64,000 nucleotides of DNA from Pseudomonas sp. Os17. Lineage in GTDB: Bacteria; Pseudomonadota; Gammaproteobacteria; Pseudomonadales; Pseudomonadaceae. Positions 40,716 through 51,498 of the stretch are shown here, one piece after another. The position numbers were made by a program, and so were the translations under genes. The notes under the pieces are model-generated. The model did no database searches, had not been told where the DNA came from, and was given only the letters and a program-made list of their open reading frames with translations. Numbering within the stretch: position 1 is the stretch's first letter; the number at the start of each line of letters is the position of its first letter. The stretch lies in the NCBI RefSeq assembly GCF_001547895.1, contig NZ_AP014627.1:4281501-4345500 (forward strand), written 5' to 3'.

Positions 40716-42890
40716 CTAGGTCACGGCCAGCGTCTCGGGGTGGTAACGGGCCCCCTGGCAAGTGGGGCATGGGGCGAAGACGCTGGGCATGAACAGCAGC
40801 TCGACGCTGACAAAGCCTTCGCCCTCGCAGGCCGGGCAACGGCCCTTGGCCACGTTGAAGGAAAACTGCCCGGCGTCAAAGCCGCGCTCCCGGGCCTCGG
40901 GGGTGGCGGCAAACAGCTTGCGTACCTGATCGAACAACCCGGTGTAGGTCGCCAGATTGGAGCGCGGGGTACGGCCGATGGGCTTCTGGTCCACCTGCAC
41001 CAGGCGCTTGATCTGCTCCAGGCCGGCACTGACCCGACCGCTGCTGCTTGGCGGCGCGTCGTCTTCCAGGTCCAGCTCCGGCGCCTCCTCGCCGCCGCCC
41101 ACCTTGCCCAGATGGGCCCCCACCAGTTCCAGCAGGGCCTGACTCACCAGGCTGGACTTGCCGGACCCGGACACCCCGGTCACGGCCGTGAAGCAACCCA
41201 GGGGAAACGCGGCATCCAGGTCCTTGAGGTTGTTGCGGCTGACCCCCTCCAGGCGCAGCCAGCCCCGGGGCTGGCGCGGGGTGCGCCGGGCCGGGGCCCG
41301 CTCGGCGAACAGATAGGCCCGGGTCGGGGAAGCCGTGACCGCCGCCAGCCCCGCCGGCGGACCGCTGTACAGCACCTGGCCGCCCCGCTCCCCGGCCGCC
41401 GGCCCCACGTCCACCAGCCAGTCGGCACGGCGCAGGGTCTGCAGATCATGCTCCACCACGAACAGCGAGTTGCCGGCGGCCTTGAGCCGTTGCAAGGCCT
41501 GGAACAGCGCCTCGGCATCCGCCGGGTGCAGGCCCGCCGACGGTTCGTCCAGCACGTAGATCACCCCGAACAGCTGCGAGCCCAGCTGGGTCGCCAGGCG
41601 CAGGCGCTGCAACTCGCCGCTGGACAGGCTCGGCGTGCTGCGCTCCAGGGCCAGGTAGCCCAGCCCCAGGTCGGTCAGGGTGGCGACCCGCTCCAGCAGG
41701 TCCTGGGCGATGCGTTGCGCGGCCAGGCGTTTCTCCGGGGACAGGTTGGGGGTGTGCCGCACATCCGGCGCGCCGCGATGCTCCGGGGCGCCCCGGGCAT
41801 GGCGCTGCTGGCGCGCGGCGCGGGTCTGGGCGTGGCTCAGCACCGGCTCATCGGCGGAGGCCTGCTCCAGGTAAGCCGCGGCGGCCACCGGCCGCAGCAC
41901 CTCGGCCAGTTGCAGCAACGGCAAGCGCGCCAGCTCGCCGATATCCAGCCCGGCAAAGGTCACCGCCAGGGCCTCGCGCTTGAGCCGCTTGCCCTCGCAC
42001 AGCGGGCACGGGCTGCCGCGCATGAACTGCGCCACGCGCTTTTTCATCAGCGCGCTCTGGGTGTGGGTGAAGGTGTGCAGCACATAGCGCCGGGCACCGC
42101 TGAAGGTGCCCATGTAGCTCGGCTCCTGTTTGCGCTTGAGGGCCTCGCGGGTCTGCTCCGGGGTCAGCCCGGCGTACACCGGCACCGTGGGAGTCTCTTC
42201 GGTGAAGAGAATCCACTCGCGCTGTTTTTTCGGCAGTTCGCGCCAGGGAATGTCCACGTCGTAGCCCAGGGTTACCAGGATGTCCCGCAGGTTCTGCCCC
42301 TGCCAGGCCAGCGGCCAGGCGGCCACGGCGCGCTGGCGGATGCTCAGCGAAGGATCGGGGACCATGCTCGCTTCATCGACGGCATAGACCCGGCCCAGGC
42401 CGTGGCACTGCGGACACGCGCCCTGGGGGGTGTTCGGTGAAAAATCCTCGGCATAGAGCATCGGCTGCCCCGGCGGGTAGCTGCCGGCCCGGGAATAGAG
42501 CATGCGCACCAAGCTGGACAAGGTGGTCACGCTGCCCACCGAGGAGCGCGTGCTCGGCGTGCCGCGCTGCTGTTGCAGGGCCACCGCCGGCGGCAGGCCG
42601 TCGATGCGATCGACATCCGGCACCCCGACCTGATCGATCAGGCGCCGGGCATAGGGCGCCACCGACTCGAAATAGCGCCGCTGGGCCTCGGCATACAGGG
42701 TGGAAAACGCCAGGGACGACTTGCCCGAGCCGGACACCCCGCAGAACACCACCAGGGCATCCCGGGGAATGTCCACGTCGACATTCTTCAGGTTGTGCTC
42801 GCGGGCGCCGCGCACCCGGACGAAACCGTCGCGATCAGAAGGTGGCGTGCTCGCCAGGGCGTCATGGGGGACATGGGACGAAGAAGTCAT
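40716..42890 (-). CDS. UvrA2-like ABC excinuclease-family ATPase, ended early by an amber codon
   Basis: 724 residues as written. Contains the first Walker A (VFCGVSGSGKSSLAF), a zinc-type motif CPQCHGLG, the first signature LSSGELQRLRLA with LDEPSAGLHP, the second Walker A (AVTGVSGSGKSSLVS) and a second zinc motif (CPACEGEG). This is the shortened UvrA paralog lacking part of the UvrB-binding domain, associated with drug or DNA-damage tolerance in Pseudomonas and Deinococcus. The stop removes the second signature and Walker B, so the truncated form should not hydrolyse ATP at both sites. Start at MTSSSHVPHD. Confidence 0.85.
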   Translation of the reverse strand: MTSSSHVPHDALASTPPSDRDGFVRVRGAREHNLKNVDVDIPRDALVVFCGVSGSGKSSLAFSTLYAEAQRRYFESVAPYARRLIDQVGVPDVDRIDGLPPAVALQQQRGTPSTRSSVGSVTTLSSLVRMLYSRAGSYPPGQPMLYAEDFSPNTPQGACPQCHGLGRVYAVDEASMVPDPSLSIRQRAVAAWPLAWQGQNLRDILVTLGYDVDIPWRELPKKQREWILFTEETPTVPVYAGLTPEQTREALKRKQEPSYMGTFSGARRYVLHTFTHTQSALMKKRVAQFMRGSPCPLCEGKRLKREALAVTFAGLDIGELARLPLLQLAEVLRPVAAAAYLEQASADEPVLSHAQTRAARQQRHARGAPEHRGAPDVRHTPNLSPEKRLAAQRIAQDLLERVATLTDLGLGYLALERSTPSLSSGELQRLRLATQLGSQLFGVIYVLDEPSAGLHPADAEALFQALQRLKAAGNSLFVVEHDLQTLRRADWLVDVGPAAGERGGQVLYSGPPAGLAAVTASPTRAYLFAERAPARRTPRQPRGWLRLEGVSRNNLKDLDAAFPLGCFTAVTGVSGSGKSSLVSQALLELVGAHLGKVGGGEEAPELDLEDDAPPSSSGRVSAGLEQIKRLVQVDQKPIGRTPRSNLATYTGLFDQVRKLFAATPEARERGFDAGQFSFNVAKGRCPACEGEGFVSVELLFMPSVFAPCPTCQGARYHPETLAVT

Positions 42891-42986
42891 GAACCTGCCT
42901 GCAGTTGGAGATCGGAAGGGACGCAAACCCACCCTGGGCGAACCGCCGGTGCCGGGGCACGCCCTGGTGCGGCGGTGGGAATCGGC

Positions 42987-44705
42987 TCAGCCCCCCAGCA
43001 ACGAGCGCACCATGGCGCTCAGGTCCTCGGGGGCGTAGGGCTTGCTCAGCAGGTGGGTGTCCGGGCTGAGCTGGTGATTGCGCGAGATCATGTCCCGGGT
43101 ATGCCCCGAGGTGAACAGCACCGCGACCGGCGGCGCCTGGGTCCTGGCCCAGGTGGCCAGGTCGGTGCTCTTGATCAGCCCCGGCATCACCACGTCGGTG
43201 AAGATCAGGTCGACCGCCAGCCCCTGCAGCAGCAGTTGCATGGCGGCATCGCCGCTGGCCGCAGAGCACACCTGATAGCCCTCGTGCTTGAGCATCTCCA
43301 CCGCGGCGCTGCGCACATCGGTGTCGTCCTCCACCACCAGGATCCGCTCCTGGCCCGCGTTCGCCCGCGGCACCGGGCCAACGGCCGGCAAGGCGGGCTG
43401 GGCGACACTGCGGGCAAAGTACATCTGCACCCTTGTGCCCTGCCCCGGGCGGCTGAGAATCTCGATATGGCCGCCGCTCTGCTTGACGAAGCCGAACACC
43501 ATGCTCAGCCCCAGGCCAGTGCCGTGGCCGTCGGCCTTGGTGGTGAAGAACGGCTCGAAGGCCTGCTTGAGCACCTCGGCGGACATGCCACCACCGCTGT
43601 CGGCCACCGTCAGCCGCAGGTACTGGCCGGGGCTCAGGTCCGTGCCGGCGCAGAACTGTCGATCCAGCAGCAGATTCTCCACGCTGATGCCGATGGTGCC
43701 CTCGCCGGCCATGGCATCCCGGGCGTTGATCGCCAGGTTGAGCACGGCATTCTCCAGCTGGTTGCGATCCACATGGATGCACCAGGGCTCGGCGGGCAGT
43801 TGCACCTGCAGGCGAATGGTTTCCCCCAGGGCCCGTCGCAGCAGTTCAGCCAGCCCCTGATCCAGCTCCCGGGGATCGTAGAGCGCCGGTGACAGCGGCT
43901 GGCGCCGGGCGAAGGCCAGCAACTGGGCCGACAGCTTGGCCCCCCGCTCCACCGCGGTCAGCGCGGCACGGGTGCGGCGCTGCACATTGCTGTTGTCCGG
44001 CTCGTGCCGGGCCAGCAGGTGCAGGTTGCCGGCGATCACCTGCAACAGGTTGTTGAAGTCATGGGCCACGCCGCCGGTGAGGCCGCCAATGGCTTCGAGC
44101 TTCTGTGACTGGCGCAGTTGCTCTTCGGCGGCCAGACGCGCGTTGACCTCTTCCAGTACCCGCTGTTCGAGACTGCGCGCCATCTGCCGCAGGTTGTCCT
44201 CGGCGGCCTGCCGACGCTGTTCGGAAATCACGTGGCCGGTGGTTTCCACGACGATGGCGATCACCCCGGCCGGCGCCTGGTCGTCGCCGGCCACCGGGCT
44301 GTAATAGAGGTCCAGCCAGACGCTTTCCGGCTCGCCGTTGCGCAGCAGCACCAGCTCCTTGTTGCGGTAGGACAAGGTGCCGCCATTGAGGCAGGTGTTC
44401 ATCACCCCGCGATTGAACTCGGCGACTTCCGGCCACCCCAGCTCCACCGCGCAGCCCAGCAGATAGGGATGGCGACCGCCGGCAAAAACCGCGTAGGCAT
44501 CGTTGTAGATCATGTAGCCCAGAGGGCCACAGAGCATCACCATCGGCACCGGCGAACCGAGCATCAGTTGCACCGTGCTGCGCAGGCTGTGGCTCCAGTT
44601 GCGCAATGAACCCAGGCTGGTGACGGACCAGTCGAAGGCCCGGATGCGTTCGGCCATCTCGCCTTTCCACCCCTGGCACCCGTGATGATCTGATAAGAAC
44701 GGCAT
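42987..44705 (-). CDS. Soluble PAS hybrid histidine kinase with C-terminal receiver
   Basis: 572 residues, no membrane segments. N-terminal PAS-like domain (about 25-160; MIYNDAYAVFAGG, VWLDLYYSPV), a coiled coil (about 160-205), kinase core with His215 (GGVAHDFNNLLQVI), ATPase box GHGTGLGLSMVFGFV, and a receiver (RILVVEDDTDVRSAAVE ... LIFTDVVMPG). This is the HisKA-type family common in Pseudomonas, with self-contained receiver and no output domain. Signal and partner are not predictable. It is followed after 96 bases by the uvrA2-like gene on the same strand. Confidence 0.87.
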   Translation of the reverse strand: MPFLSDHHGCQGWKGEMAERIRAFDWSVTSLGSLRNWSHSLRSTVQLMLGSPVPMVMLCGPLGYMIYNDAYAVFAGGRHPYLLGCAVELGWPEVAEFNRGVMNTCLNGGTLSYRNKELVLLRNGEPESVWLDLYYSPVAGDDQAPAGVIAIVVETTGHVISEQRRQAAEDNLRQMARSLEQRVLEEVNARLAAEEQLRQSQKLEAIGGLTGGVAHDFNNLLQVIAGNLHLLARHEPDNSNVQRRTRAALTAVERGAKLSAQLLAFARRQPLSPALYDPRELDQGLAELLRRALGETIRLQVQLPAEPWCIHVDRNQLENAVLNLAINARDAMAGEGTIGISVENLLLDRQFCAGTDLSPGQYLRLTVADSGGGMSAEVLKQAFEPFFTTKADGHGTGLGLSMVFGFVKQSGGHIEILSRPGQGTRVQMYFARSVAQPALPAVGPVPRANAGQERILVVEDDTDVRSAAVEMLKHEGYQVCSAASGDAAMQLLLQGLAVDLIFTDVVMPGLIKSTDLATWARTQAPPVAVLFTSGHTRDMISRNHQLSPDTHLLSKPYAPEDLSAMVRSLLGG

Positions 44706-44935
44706 GAACGGACTCTGCGAAAAACGTGATACAGCATGGATTTTCAAGAGGTTGCAGCACAGCCTCCAGAGCCTTTGAGCACAGCCTCTGCCGATGGTTT
44801 CACGGAAATTGCCGCGGCCCCGTTGAACCGACCCGGGGCGGGCCTGAAACAACAGGATAGGCGATGCCGTCCGATCCGGGAGGACGCCCGCAGGCGCCCT
44901 CCCGGCCACAGGCGGATTGCCCGCCCGCCAGGACC

Positions 44936-45595
44936 TCAGTCGGTGCCGTATTTCGGCGAGCGCGGACCGTACAGCAGGCCAGTGCGTTGCCCGGCCGACA
45001 GCAGGCGCTGGCTGGTGATGCCGGCGATCGGGTGCCCGGCGTCGGTGGTGGTGTTGATGATCTGCTTCACCGCGGCGGTGATCAGCATGCCCACCAGGCC
45101 ACCGTTGTTGCCGTTGTTGCCTTCCTCGCTGGAAGCCCGGGCGCTGCCGGTCCACAGGGTGGTGCCGGTCTTGAGATCGACCAGGGTGGCGCTGGCGGTG
45201 ACCACCGTCTCGCTGCTGATCAGCATGTAGCTGGTGCCGTATTCCTTGACCGTGATGTACAGCCCGGCGTCGGCGCCGAAGATCTCGTTGAGCTTGGCCG
45301 GCGACAGGCCATGGATGTCCGCCGGGTTGGTCAGGCCGTTGTGGCGGAAGGTTTCATCCACCACGGCAATCGGCATCACGTAGTAACCGGCTTCGGCCAG
45401 GGGAAAGGTCACCTGGGACAGCATGCTGTAGGTGGCCTTGACGTCCGGCGATTCATTGAGCGGCGGCAGCACCAGGATCGACTTCGGCCGGGCCTGCTTG
45501 TAGGCCGAGTAGTCCACGGTCTTGGGCGCGGCGCAGCCCACCAGCAGGCTGACGCTCAACAGGCCCAGGAGGTTGCGCAAGGTGGTGAAGTTCAT
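44936..45595 (-). CDS. DUF799 lipoprotein (GNA1162 family)
   Basis: 219 residues; lipobox LLVGCAAPK. Mature protein SILVLPPLNESPDVKATYSMLSQVTFPLAEAGYYVMPIAVVDE is the DUF799 core, related in fold to TolB-like/CsgG-associated domains. Third gene of the CsgG-DUF4810-DUF799 operon; its start overlaps the DUF4810 gene stop by four bases (ATGA). The set probably forms an outer-membrane complex; no curli subunit is present. Confidence 0.85.
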   Translation of the reverse strand: MNFTTLRNLLGLLSVSLLVGCAAPKTVDYSAYKQARPKSILVLPPLNESPDVKATYSMLSQVTFPLAEAGYYVMPIAVVDETFRHNGLTNPADIHGLSPAKLNEIFGADAGLYITVKEYGTSYMLISSETVVTASATLVDLKTGTTLWTGSARASSEEGNNGNNGGLVGMLITAAVKQIINTTTDAGHPIAGITSQRLLSAGQRTGLLYGPRSPKYGTD

Positions 45596-45963
45596 TGAGC
45601 GGCTCCCTGCTTGGCGTTCTTCAACAGAAAGTCCATGTACGAGGCGGACTCGGGGAACAGCGCCTTCTCGGTATTGAACTGCTGCACCATCTGGTCATCC
45701 TTGCCCAGGCCCGCGTAGAGCATGCCCAGGTGCGCGTGGTAACCCGGCGGCACGGCCTTGCCGGTGGACTTGATCTTCTGCAGGTCGCGCTCCAGCGCCT
45801 CGACCTGGGCTTCGCGGGCTTCCTCGCCCTTGAAGTATTCGTAGGTCTGGGCCTGGTAGGTTTCCCACTGGTACAGCGTCTTCGGCCCGCTGCAGCCGGC
45901 CAGCAAAACGCTGCCCAGCAAGGCGCCGGCCAGCAGTGGCCGCACGGTGAAGGTCTTGAACAT
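45592..45963 (-). CDS. DUF4810 lipoprotein
   Basis: 123 residues; lipobox VLLAGCSGPK. Contains LYQWETYQAQTYEYFKGE and a helix-turn repeat GYHAHLGMLYAGLGKDDQMVQQF that resembles a TPR unit, typical of DUF4810. Middle gene of the three-lipoprotein operon, 28 bases after the CsgG gene. Role unknown. Confidence 0.85.
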   Translation of the reverse strand: MFKTFTVRPLLAGALLGSVLLAGCSGPKTLYQWETYQAQTYEYFKGEEAREAQVEALERDLQKIKSTGKAVPPGYHAHLGMLYAGLGKDDQMVQQFNTEKALFPESASYMDFLLKNAKQGAAQ

Positions 45964-45991
45964 GCTTACATCTCCCTGTTAGCAGTATTGA

Positions 45992-46672
45992 TCAGCGGCC
46001 GGGTTTCCAGGCCCCGGCATCGATGGCTTCGACCATGCGGTTGACCGCCTCGCGCATGGCCAGGTCCAGCACCTTGCCGTTGAGGGTCGAGTCGTAGGAA
46101 GCGGTGCCGCCGAAGCCGATCACTTCACGGTTGGACAGGGCGTACTCGCCGGCACCCTGGGTCGAATAGACCACTTCGGAGGTGCTGATATTGACGATGT
46201 TCAACGCCACCTTGGCGTAGGCCACCTGGGTCTTGCCGCGGCCGAGAATGCCGAACAGCTGATGGTCGCCGGTTTCCTTGCGGCCGAACTCGGTGACGTC
46301 GCCGGTGACCACGAAATCCGCGCCCTTGAGCTTCTGCGCCTGGCCCTTGATCGCCGCTTCCTGCTGGATCTCGCCCATGTTGTCGCGGTCCAGCACGTTG
46401 AACCGGTTGGTCTGCTGCAGGTGGGTGATGAGGATGGTCTTGGCCTGGCCGCCGAGGCGGTCGACGCCGTCGGAGAAAATCCCGCGCATGTAGCTGGAGC
46501 GGTTATCGAACTTGCCCACCGCCATCGGCACCCGGGCCCCGGTCCACACCTGGCTGGCGCTCTGGACCTTCTCCACCGGCAAGGCACGGGAGCTTTCAGT
46601 GGCACAACCGCTCATGCCCGTCAGCACCGCCAGTGCTGCGCCGGACAACATCAACTTCGAGATCACTCTCAC
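45992..46672 (-). CDS. CsgG/HfaB-family outer-membrane lipoprotein
   Basis: 226 residues starting at GTG (VRVISKLMLSGAALAVL), chosen because AAGGAA lies six bases before it. Lipobox GMSGCATE. Then the CsgG domain: MAVGKFDNRSSYMRGIFSDG, LITHLQQTNRFNVLDRDNM, GADFVVTGDVTEFG, VNISTSEVVYSTQGAGEY. CsgG forms a nonameric outer-membrane export pore for curli subunits. First gene of an operon with DUF4810 and DUF799 lipoproteins, without csgA/B/E/F here, so it probably serves another secretion or envelope role. Confidence 0.88.
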   Translation of the reverse strand: MRVISKLMLSGAALAVLTGMSGCATESSRALPVEKVQSASQVWTGARVPMAVGKFDNRSSYMRGIFSDGVDRLGGQAKTILITHLQQTNRFNVLDRDNMGEIQQEAAIKGQAQKLKGADFVVTGDVTEFGRKETGDHQLFGILGRGKTQVAYAKVALNIVNISTSEVVYSTQGAGEYALSNREVIGFGGTASYDSTLNGKVLDLAMREAVNRMVEAIDAGAWKPGR

Positions 46673-46907
46673 TCTAGGTTCCTTTTTGAGTATCCATTTG
46701 GGTGCACCGTCTCGATGCACTTTCGCCCTGCCGTAAGCCTCTGGCCCCAGTCTGTGGGGGCTGAAAAAGCATCGGCGGGACGTTCTGAAACTTGATGCAG
46801 GGGGCATCATCGGCGGCGATTATGCCAAAGCGCCACCATGCCGAAAAGGAATAAAAAATCATCAGCGTCCACCTGTCTCCGCTCGCAAAGCCTCGGGGCC
46901 GGTAGCT

Positions 46908-46965
46908 GTGTAGCCGCTGCCGCAGGCTGCGAACGGCTTGGGCGGCATTCCGACGCAGGAGACGC
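46908..46965. repeat. REP-type element between CsgG operon and dnaE2
   Basis: TGTAGCCGCTGCCGCAGGCTGCG, also present in the cluster at 22814-22910. The gap 46673-46998 otherwise contains only the CsgG upstream region. Confidence 0.6.
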
Positions 46966-46998
46966 AAAATCTTGAGACCGCCAGTGGCTCGGCGGCAG

Positions 46999-49900
46999 TC
47001 AGCGAAAGTCCCGACTGCGCACGCTGATGCCAGCCAGCAACGGGCTCAGATCCGTCAGGCGTCCGGCAATCAGGTGGCGCACTTCGCCCTCGGTCTCCAG
47101 GGTGCCGTCGACCTTGAGCAACTGCGCCCCCACCAGCACCCGACGCTGGCGCTCGGCCAGATCGCGCCAGACCACCACGTTGACGTTGCCGAACTCGTCT
47201 TCCAGGGTGACGAAGGTCACCCCGCTGGCGGTGCCCGGGCGCTGGCGCCCGGTGACCAGCCCGGCCACGCTCACCGAACGCCCGTGCTCCACCGCCAGCA
47301 ACTCGCGGGAACTGCGGCAGCGCCGGGCCTTGAGCTGCGCACGCAGCAACGCCAGAGGATGGGGCCCCAGGGTGGTGCCAAGGCTGTGGTAATCGGCCTG
47401 CAGGTCTTCACCGACACTCGGCCGGGGCAGGTTCACCGGAGCCTCCTCCTGGCGTGGCAGATCGGCGAACAGCCCCAGTTGCTTCTCCACCCCGGCCACT
47501 TCCCAGCGCGCCCGGTAGCGATCCCCAGCCAGCGCCCGCAGGGCGCCGGCGTCCGCCAGCAGCTCCTGGGCCCGGACATCCAGCCGGGCCCGCTCGGCCA
47601 GGTCGGCAATGTCGGCAAAGGTCCGCTGCCGGCGAGCGCTTTCGATGCGCAGGCCGTCCTCCTGGCGAAAGCCCTTGATCATGCGCAGCCCCAGGCGCAA
47701 GGCCGGCTGCCCGGACAGGCCCTGTCCAGCGTCCAGACTGCAGTCCCAGTCACTGGCGCTCACCTCCACCGGCAAAATCTGCAAACCGTGGCGCCGGGCA
47801 TCCTGGAGGATCTGGTCCGGGCTGTAGAAGCCCATGGGCCAGCTGTTGATCAGGGCGCAGGCGAAGGCCGCCGGCTCATGGCACTTGAGCCAGCAGCTGG
47901 CGTAGGTCAGCAAGGCAAAGCTGGCGGCATGGGACTCGGGAAAGCCGTAGCTGCCAAAGCCCTTGATCTGCTCGAAGATCTGCGCCGCGAACTCGTCGCT
48001 GTAGCCGTTCTTGCGCATGCCCTGGCGCAGCCGTTCGCGGTGCGGCTCCAGGCCGCCGTGGCGCTTCCAGGCGGCCATGGAGCGGCGCAACTGGTCGGCC
48101 TCGCCCGGGGTGTAGTCGGCGGCGACAATGGCGATCTGCATCACCTGTTCCTGAAACAGCGGCACGCCCAGAGTGCGCTTGAGCACCGCTTCCAACTTCG
48201 GCGACGGATACGTCTCCGGCTCTTCACGGTTACGCCGACGCAGGTAGGGATGGACCATGCCGCCCTGGATCGGCCCAGGGCGGACGATGGCCACCTCGAT
48301 CACCAGGTCATAGAAGTTCTGCGGCTTGAGCCGGGGCAGCATCGACATCTGCGCCCGGGACTCGATCTGGAACACACCAATGGTGTCGGCGCGACCGATC
48401 ATCTGGTAAGTGGCCGGGTCTTCGGCCGGAATGCTGGTGAGGCTGTAGCGCTGTCCGCGATAGCCGTGGATCAGGTCGAAACAGCGGCGGATGGCGCTGA
48501 GCATGCCCAGGGCAAGGATGTCCACCTTGAGCAGGCCGACCATGTCCAGGTCGTCCTTGTCCCACTGGATCACCGTGCGCTCGGCCATGCTCGCGTTTTC
48601 CACCGGCACCAGATGGTCCAGGGGCTGCTCGGAAATCACGAAGCCGCCGGGGTGCTGGGACAGGTGCCGGGGAAAGCCGATCAATTGCCCGGTCAGGCTC
48701 AGGACCCGGCGCAGCACCGGGCTCTCGGGGTCGAAGCCGGCCTCCTGCAGACGCTCGACACTGGGCGGCGTATCGCTCCAGTGGCCGCAGCAGTCGGCCA
48801 GGGCGTTGACCTGATCCGGCGGCAAGCCCAGGGCCTTGGCCACATCGCGCACCGCCCCGGCGCCGTGGTAGGTGCTGACCACCGCGGTCAGCGCCGCGCG
48901 GTGCCGGCCGTAACGCTGGAACACGTACTGCAGCACCTCTTCGCGGCGCTCGTGCTCGAAATCGACGTCGATGTCCGGCGGCTCGTTGCGTTCCCGCGAC
49001 AAGAAGCGCTCGAACAGCAGGGTCGAGCGATCCGGGTCGATCTCGGTGATGCCGAGGACGAAACACACCACCGAGTTGGCCGCCGAACCCCGGCCCTGGC
49101 AGAGAATGTGCTGGCGCCGGGCAAAATCGACGATGTCGTGCACGGTAAGAAAGTAGCTCTCGTAGCCCAGGTCGCTGATCAACGTCAGCTCATGCTCGAT
49201 CTGCTGCAGCACCTCGGCCCGGGCTCCACCGGGCCAGCGCCGCAGAATGCCGCGCTGGGTCAGCACCCGCAGCCAGGAGCCGGCGTCATGGCCGTCGGGC
49301 ACCAGCTCCCGGGGGTATTGGTAGCGCAACTGGCCGAGGTCGAAAGTGCAGCGTCCGGCGATGGCCAGCGATTCGTCGAGCAAGGCCTGCGGGTACAGGC
49401 CTTGCAGCACCTCGATGGGGCGCAGGTGACGCTCACCGTTGGCGAACAGGCGCTGCCCGGCCTCGGCCACCGGCAGGTGATGGCGGATCGCGGTCATGGT
49501 GTCCTGCAAGGCCCGGCGCCCGCGCACGTGCATGTGCACATCGCCACAGGCCACGGCCGGCAGCCCCAGTTGCCGGGCCAGGGCCAGCCGCTGTTGCAGG
49601 TGCCGGGCATCGTCCTGGCCGCAATGCAGTTCCAGCGCCAGCCATAGGCGCTCGGGGAATATCTGGCGCAGCCAGTGGCTGTGGTCCGTCGCCGGGCCAT
49701 CGTCCGTCAGCCACAGGGCCAGCAGCCCCGGCAAGGGTTCGGCGAAGTCCTCGCGCAGCAGGCGATAGCTGCCCTTCTCCGCCCGGCGCCGGGCCCGGGT
49801 GATCAACCGACACAGGCCCTGGTAACCCGCCAGGTCCTCCACCAGCAGCACCAGGCGCGGGCCGTCCTCGACCTGCATTTCGCTGCCGATGATCAGCTTC

Positions 49901-50079
49901 AGGCCAGTATCGCGTGAGGCCTGCCAGGCACGGACGATTCCCGCCAGGGTGCATTCGTCGGTGATCGCCAGGGCCTGGTAGCCCAGGGCCGTGGCGCGCT
50001 GGAACAACTCGGCGGCACTGGAGGCGCCGCGCTGAAAACTGAAGTTGGACAGGCAGTGCAGCTCGGCATAGGCGCTCAT
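46999..50079 (-). CDS. dnaE2: Error-prone DNA polymerase DnaE2 (ImuC)
   Basis: 1026 residues. N-terminal PHP domain ([20 protein letters not shown]), then the C-family polymerase core with the catalytic acid cluster in [20 protein letters not shown], and C-terminal helix-hairpin-helix and OB domains ([17 protein letters not shown]). It carries out damage-induced mutagenic synthesis with ImuA and ImuB. The start overlaps the imuB stop (ATGA). Last gene of the lexA2-imuA-imuB-dnaE2 operon. Length is normal for the family. Confidence 0.95.
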   Translation of the reverse strand: MSAYAELHCLSNFSFQRGASSAAELFQRATALGYQALAITDECTLAGIVRAWQASRDTGLKLIIGSEMQVEDGPRLVLLVEDLAGYQGLCRLITRARRRAEKGSYRLLREDFAEPLPGLLALWLTDDGPATDHSHWLRQIFPERLWLALELHCGQDDARHLQQRLALARQLGLPAVACGDVHMHVRGRRALQDTMTAIRHHLPVAEAGQRLFANGERHLRPIEVLQGLYPQALLDESLAIAGRCTFDLGQLRYQYPRELVPDGHDAGSWLRVLTQRGILRRWPGGARAEVLQQIEHELTLISDLGYESYFLTVHDIVDFARRQHILCQGRGSAANSVVCFVLGITEIDPDRSTLLFERFLSRERNEPPDIDVDFEHERREEVLQYVFQRYGRHRAALTAVVSTYHGAGAVRDVAKALGLPPDQVNALADCCGHWSDTPPSVERLQEAGFDPESPVLRRVLSLTGQLIGFPRHLSQHPGGFVISEQPLDHLVPVENASMAERTVIQWDKDDLDMVGLLKVDILALGMLSAIRRCFDLIHGYRGQRYSLTSIPAEDPATYQMIGRADTIGVFQIESRAQMSMLPRLKPQNFYDLVIEVAIVRPGPIQGGMVHPYLRRRNREEPETYPSPKLEAVLKRTLGVPLFQEQVMQIAIVAADYTPGEADQLRRSMAAWKRHGGLEPHRERLRQGMRKNGYSDEFAAQIFEQIKGFGSYGFPESHAASFALLTYASCWLKCHEPAAFACALINSWPMGFYSPDQILQDARRHGLQILPVEVSASDWDCSLDAGQGLSGQPALRLGLRMIKGFRQEDGLRIESARRQRTFADIADLAERARLDVRAQELLADAGALRALAGDRYRARWEVAGVEKQLGLFADLPRQEEAPVNLPRPSVGEDLQADYHSLGTTLGPHPLALLRAQLKARRCRSSRELLAVEHGRSVSVAGLVTGRQRPGTASGVTFVTLEDEFGNVNVVVWRDLAERQRRVLVGAQLLKVDGTLETEGEVRHLIAGRLTDLSPLLAGISVRSRDFR

Positions 50080-51491
50080 GCGAACCAGCCTTGCAGGAGC
50101 AAGGGCCCGGGTTCGCCCACCTGGCGATAGGCCCAGCCCTGCTGGCCGGCCGCGGTTTCGATCAGGTAGTAGTCGCGGCGCACGTCGGCGCCGTCCCACC
50201 AGCCGGACTCGATGCGCTCCGGGCCCATGAGAATCCGCACGCTGCCTTCGTTCAGGGCCTGGGGTTCAGTGAACAGCCAGCCAGGACGGCGCAATCCGGG
50301 GCTGGCCGGACAGGGGCGCGGATCAGTCTGAGTCTGCCAACTGCGCTCCGGTCGATGATCGGCGCGGTGCCCCAGGCCCTGCACCGCGTCATCCCCCAGG
50401 CGCGCCCGCAGGCGTTCGCGCAACTGCTCCCAGGGCAGGTTCTGCTGCGGGCGCTCGTCGAACAGTTCCGTGTGCCGGGGCACGAACAGCGGCAGGTCCT
50501 CGGCCACCAGCCGCAGGTTGCGCACCGGCGCCGACACCTGGATCTGCTCCAGGCGCCCGCGGGCCAGTTCAAACAGCATCGCCGGATCGCGCTCGGCGCT
50601 GAGCAGGCCCACCGGGATCAGGGTGTCGGCGCCTTCGACATGTTCCAGGTGCAGGGCAAAACGCTGCACCCCGCTGTCGCGGCCACAGAGAAAGGCCGCC
50701 AGATCGGCAGTCAGCCGGCGCAGGGGAAACAGCAGCGCCTGATGGGACAGCACATCGAAATTCAGCTCGATGCGCAGGTCGAAACGGTCCGGCGGCTGAT
50801 AGAACGCCAGCCCCAGCGGACGCTCGCCGAGCAGGGTATCCAGGTGCTTGAGCAGGCTGCCGTCAAAACGCCGGGCCAGGCTGGGCCGGGGCAGCTCCCG
50901 CAACTGCTGGAAGCTGCGCACCCCCATGCGCGACAGGGCCGTGGCCTGCTCCGGGGCCAGCCCCAGGCGCTCGATGGGCATGGCCCCCAGGGCCCTGGCC
51001 AAGGCCTCGCCGTCGGCCACCGCCAAGCCGTCATAGGCATTGGCCAGGACCCGGGCCGCCGCCGGGTTGGGCGCGGCGACGATGCGATGGCGAAAGCCCA
51101 GGGCCTGCAACTCCCGGCGCAGACGCGCTTCCAGCTGCGGCCAGGGGCCGAACAGGCCCAGGCTGGACTCGATTTCCAGCACCAGGGTACGGGGGTAGGC
51201 CACGCTGACCTGGGAGCTGAAGCCATAGGCCCAGGCGGCGAGAAACTGCTGCCAGTGCTCGATCTGCCGGGGGTCGTATTCGGCGCTGGCAAAAGCCTTG
51301 GTCAGGGCCTGGGCGGCGGTCAGCGATTGCCCCGGGCGCAGGCCCAGCTCGCGGGCGGCGCCATTCACCGCCTGGATCACCCGGCGCTGCGGGGTGCCAC
51401 TGAGCAGCGCCAGGGGCGCCTCGGGTTCGGCGCGCTGACGCAGCACGGCGTCCAGCGCCAATTGCGGGAACAGAATGCACACCCAGCGCAT
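50076..51491 (-). CDS. imuB: ImuB, catalytically inactive Y-family polymerase homolog
   Basis: 471 residues starting [17 protein letters not shown]. It has the Y-family palm and little-finger arrangement, but the acids that bind the metal ions are absent, as in ImuB (FPQLALD instead of a catalytic DxD). ImuB bridges DnaE2 and the beta clamp. The motif QNLPWEQL near the C-terminal third may contribute to clamp binding. GAGG precedes the ATG. It starts seven bases after imuA and overlaps dnaE2 by four bases. Confidence 0.92.
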   Translation of the reverse strand: MRWVCILFPQLALDAVLRQRAEPEAPLALLSGTPQRRVIQAVNGAARELGLRPGQSLTAAQALTKAFASAEYDPRQIEHWQQFLAAWAYGFSSQVSVAYPRTLVLEIESSLGLFGPWPQLEARLRRELQALGFRHRIVAAPNPAAARVLANAYDGLAVADGEALARALGAMPIERLGLAPEQATALSRMGVRSFQQLRELPRPSLARRFDGSLLKHLDTLLGERPLGLAFYQPPDRFDLRIELNFDVLSHQALLFPLRRLTADLAAFLCGRDSGVQRFALHLEHVEGADTLIPVGLLSAERDPAMLFELARGRLEQIQVSAPVRNLRLVAEDLPLFVPRHTELFDERPQQNLPWEQLRERLRARLGDDAVQGLGHRADHRPERSWQTQTDPRPCPASPGLRRPGWLFTEPQALNEGSVRILMGPERIESGWWDGADVRRDYYLIETAAGQQGWAYRQVGEPGPLLLQGWFA

Positions 51492-51498
51492 GCCAACC

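Noticed and set aside
46972..49647. 891-codon plus-strand open frame opposite dnaE2
   Set aside because: Antisense shadow of a well-defined polymerase gene.
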